Below, in pieces: positions 46,535 to 58,950 of a stretch of 64,000 bases of DNA. The notes beneath the pieces were generated by a model. The model made no database searches. It worked only from the letters and a program-made list of their open reading frames with translations, and had not been told where the DNA came from. The translations under genes and the position numbers were made by a program. The stretch is from Klebsiella spallanzanii (lineage in GTDB: Bacteria; Pseudomonadota; Gammaproteobacteria; Enterobacterales; Enterobacteriaceae), in the NCBI RefSeq assembly GCF_902158555.1, contig NZ_CABGGS010000044.1, forward strand, positions 186,001-250,000, read 5' to 3'. The first letter of the stretch is position 1. Every line of letters starts with the position of its first letter.

Positions 46535-48118
46535 ATGAAAACACGTAAAATCGGTTTGGCTCACTACTTTGCCTATGGATCGGGCGATTTCCTTGGGGCG
46601 GGGACCACTGCACTCACCGCAGCATGGCTGCTCTACTTCTACACCACTTTTTGCGGCCTCTCTCCCATTGAGGCGACGCTTATTTTTGCTACTGCCAGAG
46701 TGCTGGATGCGGTGATCAGTCCGCTGATGGGATTCCTGACGGATAACTTTGGCTCGACCTGGCTGGGTAAACGTTTTGGCAGACGTAAGTTCTTTATCCT
46801 GCTTGGTATCCCTTGCGTCTTTAGCTACTCCTTTATGTGGGTAGGAGACATGGGCTTCTGGTACTACCTGCTGACTTATCTGCTGTTTGATATTGTCTAC
46901 ACCATGATTCTGGTGCCGTATGAAACGTTGGTGCCGGAAATGACCGATGACTTTAAACAGAAGACCAAATTCTCCGGTGCGCGTATTTCGATGGCGCAGA
47001 TGTCGGCGATTCTGGCTTCCTTCCTGCCGGGCGTCCTGCTGACTATCTTCGGTAAGGATAATGCGGTCTCTTTCTTCTATGCGAGTCTGGTGTTCTCGGT
47101 ACTGTGCGCAATGATGCTGACCTTTGTCTGGTTCTTTACCTGGGAGCGCCCGCGAGAAGAGTGGACGGAAGCGGCGCTACGGGCAGAAGAGGAGAAGCAA
47201 AACCTGACCCTGTCCCAGAGCCTTAACCGCCTGTTTATTGAGTTAAGCTCCACCTTGCGGATTAAGATTTTCCGCCAGCATCTGGGCATGTATTTGGGAG
47301 GCTATATCGCTCAGGACGTGTTCAACGCGGTCTTTACCTACTATGTGGTGTTTGTGCTGATGCAGGAAGCCTCAATGGCCTCAAACCTGCTTGGCACCAT
47401 GGCAATCTTCCAGTTTATTGCGGTTATCGCCATGATCCCGCTGTGCATCCGCTTCGGACCCGCGCCGTCTTATCGCATGGTGGTTGTGCTGTTCGGCCTG
47501 AGTTCACTCTCTTACGCGATGCTGTACTACGCTGGCCTCAGCGATGTTTACTCGCTGCTGCTGCTGATTTCCGCTGTTGCTGGTCTGGGGCGAGGTGGGA
47601 TCAACTACGTGCCGTGGAATACCTACACCTATATTGCTGATGTCGATGAAGTGATTACCGGCCAGCGCCGTGAAGGTATCTTTGCCGGGATTATGACCCT
47701 GACGCGTAAAGCTTCTCAGGCGGGCGCGGTGATGCTGGTAGGGATCATTATGCAGATGTCGGGCTTTGTTTCCGGGCAAAAAACGCAACCTTATGATGTG
47801 AGCCACACGATCCTGCTGATCCTCAGCGTGGGTACCTTGCTGGTACTGGCCTGCGGTTTTCTCGTTTCCCTGCGTTTTAAACTCAACCTGCAAACCCATA
47901 GCGTCCTGCGCGCGGAAACGCTCAAGATGCGTGAATCAGGCCGCGCCCAGCCGGAACTGGCAAGCGAACAGGATCGTGAGGTGGTGGAGATTCTGGCCGG
48001 TATGCCGTACGACTTCCTTTGGGGAAACAACAACATCGGTTATCTGAACCGCAATAAACCCGCCGCGCCAGCGCTGAAGCAGCGTTCTGCATTGAATTCG
48101 ACATATAACAGAGGTTAA
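46535..48118 (+). CDS. GPH-family symporter, rhamnogalacturonide (RhiT/TogT) type, copy 2
   Basis: The 527-residue protein has 12 hydrophobic helices. It is clearly paralogous to copy 1: YTTFCGLSPIEATLIFATAR, LMGFLTDNFGSTWLGKRFGR and a C-terminal FLWGNN segment correspond. It is followed after four bases by a GH105 hydrolase, so its cargo is likely an unsaturated rhamnogalacturonide or galacturonide disaccharide, brought in intact by cation symport. It occupies the place of the flhDC-mot-che-flhBA block of E. coli. Confidence 0.83.
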   Translation: MKTRKIGLAHYFAYGSGDFLGAGTTALTAAWLLYFYTTFCGLSPIEATLIFATARVLDAVISPLMGFLTDNFGSTWLGKRFGRRKFFILLGIPCVFSYSFMWVGDMGFWYYLLTYLLFDIVYTMILVPYETLVPEMTDDFKQKTKFSGARISMAQMSAILASFLPGVLLTIFGKDNAVSFFYASLVFSVLCAMMLTFVWFFTWERPREEWTEAALRAEEEKQNLTLSQSLNRLFIELSSTLRIKIFRQHLGMYLGGYIAQDVFNAVFTYYVVFVLMQEASMASNLLGTMAIFQFIAVIAMIPLCIRFGPAPSYRMVVVLFGLSSLSYAMLYYAGLSDVYSLLLLISAVAGLGRGGINYVPWNTYTYIADVDEVITGQRREGIFAGIMTLTRKASQAGAVMLVGIIMQMSGFVSGQKTQPYDVSHTILLILSVGTLLVLACGFLVSLRFKLNLQTHSVLRAETLKMRESGRAQPELASEQDREVVEILAGMPYDFLWGNNNIGYLNRNKPAAPALKQRSALNSTYNRG

Positions 48119-48122
48119 GGAT

Positions 48123-49262
48123 ATGAAAGTTTGGCCTGTCAAACATAGCCCGCTGCTGTGCCAGCCGGAGCGTTTTATCGCCCGCAATGAGCTGCAAGCG
48201 CTGATCCAGAAGGTGACGCATAATCTGGTTAATATTCAGGATAAAAGCGGGCAATTTTTACTGCGGCTGGACGACGGGCGCATCATTGACACCAAAGGCT
48301 GGAACGGCTGGGAGTGGACCCACGGGGTAGGCCTGTACGGTATTTATCAGTATTACCAGCAGACGGGTGATATTGCGATGCGCGACATTATCGACAGCTG
48401 GTTTGCCGATCGCTTTGCTGAAGGAGCAACCACCAAAAACGTTAATACGATGGCGCCATTTCTGACACTCGCCTACCGGTATGAGGAGACGGGTAATACT
48501 GCGTATCTACCCTGGCTTGATAGCTGGGCAGAGTGGGCGATGCGCGATATGCCGCGTACTGAGTTTGGCGGCATGCAGCACATCACCCTGGCGGAAGAGA
48601 ACCATCAGCAAATGTGGGACGACACGTTGATGATGACCGTCCTGCCGCTGGCCAAAATCGGCAAGCTGCTCAACCGCCCGGAATATGTAGAAGAAGCGGT
48701 ATATCAGTTCCTGCTACACGTACAGAACCTGATGGACCGCGAGACCGGTCTGTGGTTTCACGGCTGGAACTACGAGGGGCAGCATAATTTTGCCAGGGCT
48801 CGTTGGGCACGCGGCAATAGCTGGCTGACGATTGTGATCCCGGATTTCCTTGAGCTGGTGGATTTACCGGAAAGCAGCGCCGTTCGCCGTTATCTGGTGC
48901 AGGTGCTGAATGCGCAGATCGCGGCGCTGGCCCGTTGCCAGGACGACAGCGGCCTGTGGCATACGCTGCTTGATGACCCGAACTCCTATCTGGAAGCGTC
49001 GGCCACCGCCGGTTTTGCCTATGGGATCCTGAAGGCGGTGCGCAAGCGCTATGTGGACCAGGAGTATGCGGAGGTAGCGGAGAAAGCGATTCGCGGTATC
49101 GTGCAGAATATCTCTCCAGAGGGGGAATTACTGCAAACCTCATTCGGTACCGGGATGGGGTCGAATCTCGATTTTTATCGGGAAATTCCGCTCACCTCAA
49201 TGCCTTACGGCCAGGCAATGGCGCTCCTGTGTCTGACGGAGTATCTGCGGAAGTATTTTTGA
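48123..49262 (+). CDS. GH105 unsaturated rhamnogalacturonyl/galacturonyl hydrolase
   Basis: The 379-residue protein has the alpha/alpha-barrel pattern of YteR/YesR: GWNGWEWTHGVGLYGIYQYY near residue 60-80, NVNTMAPFLTLAYRY near 105 and the catalytic Asp in QMWDDTLMM near 162-168. WFHGWNYEGQHNFARARWAR near 213-232 and LEASATAGFAYGILKAV near 290 follow. There is no signal peptide, so it acts in the cytoplasm. It cleaves the 4,5-unsaturated uronic acid from rhamnose in pectin fragments. AAGGAT overlaps the end of the symporter gene, so the two form one operon. Confidence 0.87.
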   Translation: MKVWPVKHSPLLCQPERFIARNELQALIQKVTHNLVNIQDKSGQFLLRLDDGRIIDTKGWNGWEWTHGVGLYGIYQYYQQTGDIAMRDIIDSWFADRFAEGATTKNVNTMAPFLTLAYRYEETGNTAYLPWLDSWAEWAMRDMPRTEFGGMQHITLAEENHQQMWDDTLMMTVLPLAKIGKLLNRPEYVEEAVYQFLLHVQNLMDRETGLWFHGWNYEGQHNFARARWARGNSWLTIVIPDFLELVDLPESSAVRRYLVQVLNAQIAALARCQDDSGLWHTLLDDPNSYLEASATAGFAYGILKAVRKRYVDQEYAEVAEKAIRGIVQNISPEGELLQTSFGTGMGSNLDFYREIPLTSMPYGQAMALLCLTEYLRKYF

Positions 49263-49279
49263 TCTGGGGAAAGGAAACG

Positions 49280-49335
49280 TAGGCCGGGTAAGGCGTTAGC
49301 CACCACCCGGCAAACCCGGCGTTTGCCGGGTTTTC
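49280..49335. repeat. REP-like element and terminator between GH105 and argS genes
   Basis: GGCCGGGTAAGGCG...CCACCCGGC is REP-like. It is followed by the stem AACCCGGC-GTTT-GCCGGGTT with a TTTTCC tail at 49313-49336. It separates convergent genes. Confidence 0.65.
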
Positions 49336-49342
49336 CTGCAAA

Positions 49343-51076
49343 TTACATGCGCTCTACGGTTTCAATACCCAGGGTATCCAGACCCAGCTTCAGGGTTTTC
49401 GCCGTCAGCAGAGCCAGCTTCAGGCGACTATTGCGTGTCTCTTCGCTTTCTGCGCTCAGGATTGGGCAGTGCTCGTAGAAGCCGGAGAACAGACCCGCCA
49501 GATCGTACAGATAAGAGCACATCACGTGCGGAGTGCCTTCACGTGCGACAACGGTTAGCGTTTCTTCAAACTGCAGCAGACGGGCAGCCAGTTGGGCTTC
49601 ACGGTCTTCGGTGATAATAACCGGAGCCGCCGCCAGCGCGCTTTCATCAATATCCGCTTTACGGAATACCGAGAGCACGCGGGTATAGGCATACTGCATG
49701 TAAGGCGCGGTGTTGCCCTCGAATGCCAGCATGTTGTCCCAGTCGAAGATATAGTCGGTGGTCCGATTTTTCGACAGATCGGCGTATTTCACCGCGCCAA
49801 TCCCGACGGCGTTCGCCAGTTTTTCCAGCTCTTCGGCAGGCATATCCGGGTTTTTCTCTGCTACCAGGCGGCGAGCGCGCTCCAGCGCTTCATCCAGAAG
49901 GTCTGCGAGCTTCACGGTACCACCGGCGCGGGTTTTGAACGGTTTGCCGTCCTTGCCGAGCATCATGCCGAACATATGGTGCTCCAGCGGAACGGAATCC
50001 GGCACGTAGCCTGCTTTACGCACGATGGTCCACGCCTGCATCAGGTGCTGGTGCTGACGTGAATCAATGTAGTAAAGCACGCGGTCGGCATGCAGGTTTT
50101 CGTAGCGGTATTTTGCACAGGCAATGTCGGTAGTGGTGTAGAGATAGCCGCCATCCTTCTTCTGGATGATAACGCCCATCGGTTCGCCTTCCTTGTTTTT
50201 GTACTCATCAAGGAATACTACGGTCGCGCCTTCGCTCTCGACTGCCAGACCTTTAGCTTTCAGGTCGGCAACGATACCTGGTAGCATCGGGTTATACAGA
50301 CTTTCACCCATCACGTCGTCGCGGGTCAGAGTGACGTTCAGGCGGTTATAGGTTAACTGGTTCTGCGACATGGTAATGTCTACCAGCTTGCGCCACATTT
50401 CGCGGAAATACTCGTCGCCGCCCTGCAGCTTAACCACGTAGCTACGCGCGCGTTCGGCGAAGGCTTCATCTTCATCGTAGTGTTTTTTCGCTTCGCGATA
50501 GAAACCTTCGAGGTCCGCCAGCGCCATTTCGCCGGCGTTTTCCTGCTGCTGTTTTTCCAGGTACGCGATAAGCATGCCGAACTGGGTGCCCCAGTCGCCC
50601 ACGTGGTTAGCGCGGATCACGTTATGGCCGAGAAATTCCAGCGTGCGCACTGCGGCATCACCAATAATGGTCGAGCGCAGGTGGCCTACGTGCATCTCTT
50701 TCGCCACGTTCGGCGCGGAGTAATCGATAACGACGGTCTGCGCCTGCGGCTGAGCAACGCCCAGACGTTCTGATTTCAGCGCGCTGCTGACGTTTTCCGC
50801 CAGGAATAGCGGATCGAGGAAAATATTGATAAAACCCGGACCGGCGATTTCAACTTTGTTAGCAATCCCGTTCAGGTCGAGATGAGACAGTACCTGCTCT
50901 GCAAGTTGTCGCGGCGCCATGCCCAGTTTCTTGGCAACGGCCATGACGCCATTGGCCTGATAGTCACCGAACTGGACTTTTGCTGACTGGCGAACCTGAG
51001 GTTCGCAATCAGCAGGGGCGCCTGCCGCGATCAGGGCCTGGCTGACTTTTTCTGAGAGAAGAGCCTGAATATTCAC
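49343..51076 (-). CDS. argS: Arginyl-tRNA synthetase
   Basis: The 577-residue protein equals E. coli ArgS in length. [20 protein letters not shown] (about residues 120-139) holds the class I HIGH motif as HVGH. The KMSKS loop is weak ([13 protein letters not shown] near 375), as is normal for ArgRS. The C-terminal anticodon domain ends [12 protein letters not shown]. It charges tRNA-Arg and needs the tRNA for activation. In E. coli the flhBAE genes lie beside it; here the GH105 operon does. Confidence 0.96.
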   Translation of the reverse strand: MNIQALLSEKVSQALIAAGAPADCEPQVRQSAKVQFGDYQANGVMAVAKKLGMAPRQLAEQVLSHLDLNGIANKVEIAGPGFINIFLDPLFLAENVSSALKSERLGVAQPQAQTVVIDYSAPNVAKEMHVGHLRSTIIGDAAVRTLEFLGHNVIRANHVGDWGTQFGMLIAYLEKQQQENAGEMALADLEGFYREAKKHYDEDEAFAERARSYVVKLQGGDEYFREMWRKLVDITMSQNQLTYNRLNVTLTRDDVMGESLYNPMLPGIVADLKAKGLAVESEGATVVFLDEYKNKEGEPMGVIIQKKDGGYLYTTTDIACAKYRYENLHADRVLYYIDSRQHQHLMQAWTIVRKAGYVPDSVPLEHHMFGMMLGKDGKPFKTRAGGTVKLADLLDEALERARRLVAEKNPDMPAEELEKLANAVGIGAVKYADLSKNRTTDYIFDWDNMLAFEGNTAPYMQYAYTRVLSVFRKADIDESALAAAPVIITEDREAQLAARLLQFEETLTVVAREGTPHVMCSYLYDLAGLFSGFYEHCPILSAESEETRNSRLKLALLTAKTLKLGLDTLGIETVERM

Positions 51077-51296
51077 CGGAATACCTTACGTTTAACACGC
51101 CGTCACCCCGGAGGGGCGGCGCTGGGATGTGGACAAATTAGGGCAGGAGTATACTGCATTTGCATCTATGCGTCAGCACCGCGCATAGCTTGCTCAGTCG
51201 CGCGCTCAACGAATAATCGTTCACAGAGTATTGCGGGTTGGTCAGCCCGGGGAAACGCGATAGATTAGCGCTTTTGAGTGAGTATCGGGGCTTATC

Positions 51297-51866
51297 ATGG
51301 CGAACTGGCAACAAATAGATGAACTGAACGACATTTCCGCGGACCTGCCGCGTTTCACCGAAGCGCTAAATGCGCTTGCTAGCCGGCTTGGTCTCAATAT
51401 TGCGCCGCATGATGCCGACCATATTTCCCTGCGCTGCCACCAGAATACGACGGCAGAGCGCTGGAGGCGCGGCTTTGAACAATGCGGTATGCTGCTGTCG
51501 GAGAATATCATCAACGGTCGCCCGATCTGTTTATTTAAACTGGACGAGCCAATTTGCGTGGCGCACTGGCGTTTTAGCGTCGTTGAGCTGCCGTGGCCGG
51601 GTGAGAAGCGCTACCCGCATGAAGGCTGGGAGCATATCGAAATTGTTCTGCCCGGCGAGCCTGAAACGCTGAATTCTCGGGCGCTGGCGCTGCTTTCCGA
51701 TGAGGGGCTTAGCCAGCCGGGTATTTTTGTGAAGACCAGTTCGCCGAAAGGGGAGCATGAACGTTTACCAAATCCCACTCTGGCAGTCACGGATGGAAAG
51801 GTGACGATCAAATTTCATCCGTGGTCGATTGAGCAAATTGTCGCCAGCGAACAATCTGAACGCTGA
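51297..51866 (+). CDS. yecM: YecM family VOC-fold protein
   Basis: The 189-residue protein is nearly identical to E. coli YecM: LRCHQNTTAERWRRGFEQCG near residue 45-65 and YPHEGWEHIEIVLPG near 105-120, whose His and Glu residues form the metal site known from the YecM structure. Its enzymatic function is unknown. It is divergent from argS. Confidence 0.93.
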   Translation: MANWQQIDELNDISADLPRFTEALNALASRLGLNIAPHDADHISLRCHQNTTAERWRRGFEQCGMLLSENIINGRPICLFKLDEPICVAHWRFSVVELPWPGEKRYPHEGWEHIEIVLPGEPETLNSRALALLSDEGLSQPGIFVKTSSPKGEHERLPNPTLAVTDGKVTIKFHPWSIEQIVASEQSER

Positions 51867-51942
51867 CAGTGTGAAGTGACACTGTGTCTACATGAATAAA
51901 TCGTGAGATTCTGTCATGTCTGCGATGTCTACGGAGAAAAGA

Positions 51943-52686
51943 ATGACCATACTGGAAGTCTGCTGTTACAGCATGGAGTGCGCGCTGGAGGCTCAGCGTA
52001 GCGGTGCCGATCGCATTGAACTGTGCGCCGCGCCGCAGGAAGGCGGCCTGACGCCTTCGCTGGGCGTTATTAAATCGGTTCGTGATACGGTGACGATCCC
52101 CGTTCATCCGATTATTCGTCCGCGCGGCGGTGACTTTTGCTACACCGCAGGCGAGTTTGCCGCGATGCTGGATGATGTGGCTGCGGTGAAAGAACTCGGT
52201 TTTCCCGGTCTGGTTATTGGTATCCTGGATGCCGACGGTCAGGTTGATAGGGTGCGCATGGAAAAAATAATGACGGCGGCGGGAACGCTGGCCGTGACCT
52301 TTCATCGGGCGTTCGATATGTGCGCTGACCCTCGCCAGGCCTGCGCTGAGCTGTCAGAACTCGGCGTTCAGCGCATCCTGACATCGGGGCAGCAGGCCTC
52401 GGCTGAAAAAGGAATTTCATTAATCAGGGAACTTATTGCGCGAAGTGATACTCCAATCATTATGGCTGGGGCAGGAGTGCGCGCCGCCAATTTAGCGGTG
52501 TTTTTGCAGGCCGGAGTAAAAGAAGTGCACAGCTCGGCAGGTCAGTGGTTACCGTCCCCGATGCGCTTTCGCAATCCCGGATTATCGATGTCAACCGATG
52601 CAAGCGCAGATGAGTATTTACGCTACGCCGTCAATGGCGAAGCGGTCGCGGAAATGAAAAGTATTATTACCGCACAGAGAAATTAA
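51943..52686 (+). CDS. cutC: CutC family TIM-barrel protein
   Basis: The 247-residue product starts [18 protein letters not shown] with GGAG seven bases before; the upstream frame is rejected. [20 protein letters not shown] and [13 protein letters not shown] are conserved CutC motifs. CutC was named for copper tolerance, but in E. coli the phenotype is due to the MicL sRNA that starts inside the gene and represses lpp. The same promoter is visible here at 52428-52456. The protein's role remains unclear. Confidence 0.94.
   Translation: MTILEVCCYSMECALEAQRSGADRIELCAAPQEGGLTPSLGVIKSVRDTVTIPVHPIIRPRGGDFCYTAGEFAAMLDDVAAVKELGFPGLVIGILDADGQVDRVRMEKIMTAAGTLAVTFHRAFDMCADPRQACAELSELGVQRILTSGQQASAEKGISLIRELIARSDTPIIMAGAGVRAANLAVFLQAGVKEVHSSAGQWLPSPMRFRNPGLSMSTDASADEYLRYAVNGEAVAEMKSIITAQRN
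52428..52456 (+). promoter_or_regulatory. Sigma-E promoter of MicL inside cutC
   Basis: GGAACTT at 52428-52434 is a perfect sigma-E -35 element, and TCCAA at 52452-52456 is a near -10 element, spaced by 17 bases. A start near 52462 to the terminator gives about 308 nt, the size of E. coli MicL. Confidence 0.75.
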
Positions 52687-52769
52687 ACCGTTTTTTGCTG
52701 CACATCATGTCGCCCAATATGATGATTGCCCGTACCAGGCCCCTGCCCATTAAACAGGGGCCTTTTTTT
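52462..52769 (+). ncRNA. micL: MicL small RNA (processed MicL-S about 52690-52769)
   Basis: The RNA starts within cutC and ends at the terminator AGGCCCCTG...CAGGGGCCTTTTTTT (52737-52769). The last 80 nt, from GTTTTTTGCTGCACATCATG, would be processed MicL-S. In E. coli MicL is made by sigma-E and blocks translation of the major lipoprotein Lpp with Hfq. The position, promoter, length and terminator all agree; the pairing itself was not computed. Confidence 0.8.
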
Positions 52770-52783
52770 ATCCGGAGAATGCC

Positions 52784-54588
<1,805 letters not shown>

Positions 54589-54984
54589 CTAACGGACGGA
54601 GAAAACCAACTCCCAGGGCATATACCAGAAGTTAGCCAGCACCATCAGCAACAATGAACACCATGTTGCGCTCATGCCGGAACGGCGCCAGCGGTACAGG
54701 CGGTGATGAAAACCGTAAGAGTGCATCAGGCGTCCGACGATCAGTAAGATACCGCAGACGTGGACCATCCAGGTTTGCGCGCCGTTCATTTCCATAAACA
54801 GCAGCAAAATCAGCCCGATGGGAACATATTCAACCGCGTTCCCATGTACGCGGATAGCAACCTGTAGCTCGCTGAAACCGCCGTCGCCGTAACCGACACG
54901 ATATTGCGTCCGCAAGCGTACGACGTCGTAAGAAAACTTAATAAGCAGTAACGCACCTAAAACCGCATACAGCGCGCTGATCAT
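54589..54984 (-). CDS. yecN: MAPEG-family inner-membrane protein YecN
   Basis: The 131-residue protein has four hydrophobic helices. The family pattern AIRVHGNAVEYVPIGLIL lies at about residues 46-63, and RLMHSYGFHHRLYRWRR near 85. MAPEG proteins include glutathione transferases, but YecN has no known activity. It lies 40 bases upstream of cmoA on the same strand. Confidence 0.92.
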   Translation of the reverse strand: MISALYAVLGALLLIKFSYDVVRLRTQYRVGYGDGGFSELQVAIRVHGNAVEYVPIGLILLLFMEMNGAQTWMVHVCGILLIVGRLMHSYGFHHRLYRWRRSGMSATWCSLLLMVLANFWYMPWELVFSVR

Positions 54985-55038
54985 ACTAAAAACTCCCTTT
55001 TCATTCCGTCCGGTGGCTCCATTCAGGATAGCAGGATA

Positions 55039-55857
55039 TCAGAAAAGAGAGGTTTGCTGCGGAATTGACGGCGCATCACCTATTTCCGGTAGGGCGGCGC
55101 GCAGATCGCCCCACAGAGTATCGACCAGCTCTGGCGCCTGGGCAATATCAGGGGTATGGAGGAATAAATAGGGTGTGGTGGTCTGCGTCCATTTAGGTAA
55201 GGTCCGTATCCACACGCCAAAAAGTTCACGGTTTTGCGCCATATCGTCGCTGCCGATAAAACGCACCATCGGATGACGGGCGGTCACCAGCGCATGGACG
55301 GGAACTTTAGGCTTCTTCTTTTGCGCATCGAGCATCGCCGGGCTTCGGGCGACGGCGCTATGAACCGGTCTACTATCAAGGATGACGCGATTAACATCAC
55401 GCTGATGTAGTCCGCGATTGAGCTGCTGCTCTGCTTCGCCTTTGGCAAAAAATTCCGGGTGCCTTACTTCAACGCCGTAGCTGAATTCCCGCGGCAGGCT
55501 ATCGAGAAACAGCCAGAGGGCAGGGAGATCGCGAGGGCTGAATGTTGCCGGCAGCTGTAACCAGTATTGACCGATGCGCGAAGCCAGCGGCGCCAGACGA
55601 GTGAAAAATTCATGGCTTAAGTCGTCGCAGTTGCGTAGTGCCGCCTGGTGCGAAATAGTGGCCGGAAACTTAAAGCAGAAGCGAAAATCATCGTGGGTCT
55701 GTTCATACCAGCGGCTGACAATTTCCGCTTTCGGTAACGCGTACAGGGTGGTATTGCCCTCTACGCAATTAAAGTGGCGGGCGTATGCTTCAAGGCTGGT
55801 GATACCCAGACGCACCCACTTCGGATGCGCCCACTGGGGAAGCCCAATATAGATCAT
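55039..55857 (-). CDS. yecE: DUF72 family protein YecE
   Basis: The 272-residue protein has the DUF72 TIM-barrel pattern: [13 protein letters not shown] at the N-terminus, [20 protein letters not shown] near residue 33-52 and [13 protein letters not shown] near 130. Function is unknown. It overlaps yecD by four bases (ATGA), as in E. coli. Confidence 0.93.
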   Translation of the reverse strand: MIYIGLPQWAHPKWVRLGITSLEAYARHFNCVEGNTTLYALPKAEIVSRWYEQTHDDFRFCFKFPATISHQAALRNCDDLSHEFFTRLAPLASRIGQYWLQLPATFSPRDLPALWLFLDSLPREFSYGVEVRHPEFFAKGEAEQQLNRGLHQRDVNRVILDSRPVHSAVARSPAMLDAQKKKPKVPVHALVTARHPMVRFIGSDDMAQNRELFGVWIRTLPKWTQTTTPYLFLHTPDIAQAPELVDTLWGDLRAALPEIGDAPSIPQQTSLF

Positions 55858-56420
55858 AGCGCGGCAAGAACTTCCTCTGTGCTGCGCACGCGGGCGATAC
55901 GCGGGAAAATATTCGTCATGCTGCCCTGGTGCTGGTCGGCGGAGGCCGCGCTGCAGGCGTCTTCGACGAGAATCAGATTAAAGCCCAGTTCCCAGGCGTT
56001 GCGCGCTGTAGACTCGACGCCGATGTTGGTTGAGATACCGCACAAGATAATCGTGTCAATACCGCGACGGCGAAGCTGCAACTCCAGGTCAGTACCGTAA
56101 AAGGCCCCCCACTGGCGTTTGGTGACTTCGATATCGCTCTCTTGCTTTTCCAGCGCACGCGGGTAAGTCCACCAGTTCTCCGGTAGCGCATGCGCACCTG
56201 CCTGGGCGTCAACCGGCTGTTTCAGCGCTTCGGCAAAATCCGCAGACCAGCCAACGCGAACCATTACCACGGGGGAACCCTGCTGGCGGCACTTTTTCGC
56301 CAGCGTCGCGGCGCGCTCAACGACTTCATCGGCACGGTACGGACCCCCGGCAAAAGGTAAGATACCTTCCTGTAGATCGATAACCACAAGCGCGGTCTTT
56401 TTTGCATTGAGTTCTAACAT
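55854..56420 (-). CDS. yecD: Isochorismatase-family hydrolase YecD
   Basis: The 188-residue protein shows the cysteine-hydrolase triad: Asp in VVIDLQEGI near residue 15, Lys/Arg near 115 ([14 protein letters not shown]) and Cys in [17 protein letters not shown] near 145. The family hydrolyses amides or vinyl ethers; the substrate of YecD is unknown. It is cotranscribed with yecE. Confidence 0.92.
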   Translation of the reverse strand: MLELNAKKTALVVIDLQEGILPFAGGPYRADEVVERAATLAKKCRQQGSPVVMVRVGWSADFAEALKQPVDAQAGAHALPENWWTYPRALEKQESDIEVTKRQWGAFYGTDLELQLRRRGIDTIILCGISTNIGVESTARNAWELGFNLILVEDACSAASADQHQGSMTNIFPRIARVRSTEEVLAAL

Positions 56421-56687
56421 GATATCCCCGTATCTTCTTCTGTTGTCAGGCCGCTACAATACCGTTGCCGATCCTGCTCAAGGGTAACAAATTTTGTTAA
56501 TTTTTGTGAGCACAGGCGATAAGCGCACAGCAAAGCAACGTACACGCTGCGCCGGGCTTATCGTACGACATAATTTCCAGTATAATAGCCGCCTTTTTTC
56601 ATTCAGTTGTGACATCAGCTAAAGCTGCGACCTCGTCGCCTGCAAAGCAGGCAACTCTCCGCCTGCGGCTAAGTTAAGGGATATCTC

Positions 56688-58475
56688 ATGCGTACAGAAT
56701 ATTGCGGGCAGCTTCGTCTGTCCCACGTAGGGCAGCAAGTGACTCTGTGTGGTTGGGTCAACCGTCGTCGTGATCTTGGTAGCCTTATCTTTATTGATAT
56801 GCGCGACCGCGAAGGCATCGTCCAGGTGTTTTTCGATCCGGATCGTGCGGATGCATTAAAGCTGGCCTCCGAACTGCGTAATGAGTTCTGCATTCAGGTG
56901 ACCGGCACCGTGCGTGCCCGTGACGAAAAAAACGTCAACAGCGATATGGCAACCGGCGCAATCGAAGTGCTGGCATCCGACCTGACGATTATCAACCGTG
57001 CCGAAGCGCTGCCGCTGGATTCCAACCACGTCAACACCGAAGAAGCGCGTCTGAAATACCGCTATCTCGACCTGCGTCGCCCTGAAATGGCTCAGCGTCT
57101 GAAAACTCGTGCCAAAATCACCAGCTTTGTCCGTCGCTTTATGGACGACCACGGCTTCCTCGATATCGAAACGCCGATGCTGACCAAAGCCACGCCGGAA
57201 GGCGCGCGCGACTACCTGGTGCCTTCTCGCGTCCATAAAGGTAAATTCTACGCGCTGCCGCAGTCTCCGCAGTTGTTCAAACAGCTGCTGATGATGTCCG
57301 GTTTTGACCGCTACTACCAGATCGTCAAATGCTTCCGCGACGAAGACCTGCGCGCTGACCGCCAGCCGGAATTCACCCAGATCGACGTCGAGACCTCCTT
57401 TATGACTGCGCCTCAGGTGCGTGAAGTGATGGAAGCGCTGGTGCGTAATCTGTGGCAGGAGGTGAAAGGCGTGGATCTGGGCGATTTCCCGATCATGACC
57501 TTCGCTGAAGCCGAACGTCGCTATGGTTCTGATAAACCAGACCTGCGTAACCCGATGGAGCTGGTGGACGTTGCAGACCTGCTGAAGTCCGTTGAGTTCG
57601 CGGTATTCTCCGGTCCGGCAAACGATCCGAAAGGCCGCGTTGCGGCGCTGCGCGTGCCTGGCGGTGCTGCACTGACCCGTAAGCTAATCGATGAATACGG
57701 CAACTTTGTGAAAATCTATGGCGCGAAAGGCCTGGCTTACATCAAAGTGACCGAACGTGCGAAAGGCATGGAAGGCATCAACAGCCCGGTGGCGAAATTC
57801 CTGACCGCAGACATCGTTGAAGCGATCCTTGAGCGTACAGGCGCGCAGGATGGCGACATGATCTTCTTCGGCGCGGATAACAAAAAAGTCGTTGCCGATG
57901 CGCTGGGTGCGCTGCGCCTGAAGCTGGGTAAAGATCTGAACCTGACCGATGAAGCCAAATGGGCGCCGCTGTGGGTTATCGACTTCCCAATGTTTGAAGA
58001 CGACGGTGAAGGCGGCCTGACCGCGATGCACCATCCGTTCACCTCGCCGAAAGATATGACTGCCGCAGAGCTGAAAGCCGCGCCGGAAGACGCGGTGGCT
58101 AATGCCTACGATATGGTTATCAACGGCTATGAAGTGGGCGGCGGCTCCGTGCGTATTCACAGCGGCGAGATGCAGCAGACTGTATTTGGCATTTTGGGCA
58201 TTAACGAACAAGAGCAGCGCGAGAAGTTTGGCTTCCTGCTGGATGCGCTGAAATACGGTACCCCGCCGCATGCAGGTCTGGCTTTCGGTCTTGACCGTTT
58301 GACCATGCTGCTGACCGGTACCGATAATATTCGTGATGTTATCGCCTTCCCGAAAACCACCGCAGCAGCGTGTCTGATGACCGAAGCGCCAAGCTTCGCT
58401 AATCCGGCATCCCTGAGCGAACTGGGTATTCAGGTTGTGGCGAAAGAGACGAAAGAGTCTTCGGAGAATAAGTAA
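56688..58475 (+). CDS. aspS: Aspartyl-tRNA synthetase
   Basis: The 595-residue class II synthetase has an N-terminal OB domain ([20 protein letters not shown], residues 21-40), motif 2 [18 protein letters not shown] near 217-234, a bacterial GAD insert and motif 3 GLAFGLDRL near 530. The C-terminal [10 protein letters not shown] tail is slightly longer than in E. coli (590 residues). TTAAGGGAT precedes the ATG. It charges tRNA-Asp and heads an operon with nudB, yebC and probably ruvC. Confidence 0.96.
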   Translation: MRTEYCGQLRLSHVGQQVTLCGWVNRRRDLGSLIFIDMRDREGIVQVFFDPDRADALKLASELRNEFCIQVTGTVRARDEKNVNSDMATGAIEVLASDLTIINRAEALPLDSNHVNTEEARLKYRYLDLRRPEMAQRLKTRAKITSFVRRFMDDHGFLDIETPMLTKATPEGARDYLVPSRVHKGKFYALPQSPQLFKQLLMMSGFDRYYQIVKCFRDEDLRADRQPEFTQIDVETSFMTAPQVREVMEALVRNLWQEVKGVDLGDFPIMTFAEAERRYGSDKPDLRNPMELVDVADLLKSVEFAVFSGPANDPKGRVAALRVPGGAALTRKLIDEYGNFVKIYGAKGLAYIKVTERAKGMEGINSPVAKFLTADIVEAILERTGAQDGDMIFFGADNKKVVADALGALRLKLGKDLNLTDEAKWAPLWVIDFPMFEDDGEGGLTAMHHPFTSPKDMTAAELKAAPEDAVANAYDMVINGYEVGGGSVRIHSGEMQQTVFGILGINEQEQREKFGFLLDALKYGTPPHAGLAFGLDRLTMLLTGTDNIRDVIAFPKTTAAACLMTEAPSFANPASLSELGIQVVAKETKESSENK

Positions 58476-58476
58476 G

Positions 58477-58920
58477 ATGTCATTCAAGCTCCCCGTTTCC
58501 GTTCTGGTGGTGATTTATGCCGAAGATACGAAGCGGGTGCTGATGTTGCAGCGTCGCGACGATCCCGCTTTCTGGCAGTCGGTTACCGGCAGCCTGGAAG
58601 AGGGGGAGACCGCGCCGCAGGCTGCCGCGCGTGAAGTAAAGGAAGAAGTTGCCATTGACGTTGCCTGCGAGCAACTGGCTTTGGTTGACTGTCAGCGCAC
58701 GGTAGAATTCGAGATATTTTCTCATTTACGTCATCGCTATGCGCCGGGCGTTGAGCGCAATACGGAATTTTGGTTCCGTCTTGCGCTCCCCCATGAACGC
58801 CAGATTGTCTTTACGGAACATCTGGATTACCGCTGGGTTGATGCGACGGAAGCCGCTATGTTGACCAAGTCCTGGAGCAACCGGCAGGCGATTGAAGAAT
58901 TTGTAATTAACGCCGCCTGA
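58477..58920 (+). CDS. nudB: Dihydroneopterin triphosphate diphosphatase
   Basis: The start MSFKLPVSVLVVIYAEDTKR lies one base after the aspS stop; the longer frame overlaps aspS and is rejected, leaving 147 residues. The Nudix box is complete: G-SLEEG-E-TAPQAAA-REVKEEV. It removes pyrophosphate from dihydroneopterin triphosphate in folate synthesis. It sits between aspS and yebC, as in E. coli. Confidence 0.94.
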   Translation: MSFKLPVSVLVVIYAEDTKRVLMLQRRDDPAFWQSVTGSLEEGETAPQAAAREVKEEVAIDVACEQLALVDCQRTVEFEIFSHLRHRYAPGVERNTEFWFRLALPHERQIVFTEHLDYRWVDATEAAMLTKSWSNRQAIEEFVINAA

Positions 58921-58950
58921 AAAGGCGCGCTTTTTTGGAGATATTATTTT

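Noticed and set aside
51808-52305. Long minus-strand open frame opposite cutC
   Set aside because: It is a reverse-frame shadow of conserved cutC and yecM coding sequence, with no family resemblance.
57684-58487. A 267-codon open frame opposite aspS
   Set aside because: It mirrors codon bias of aspS on the other strand and shows no ribosome site or domain.
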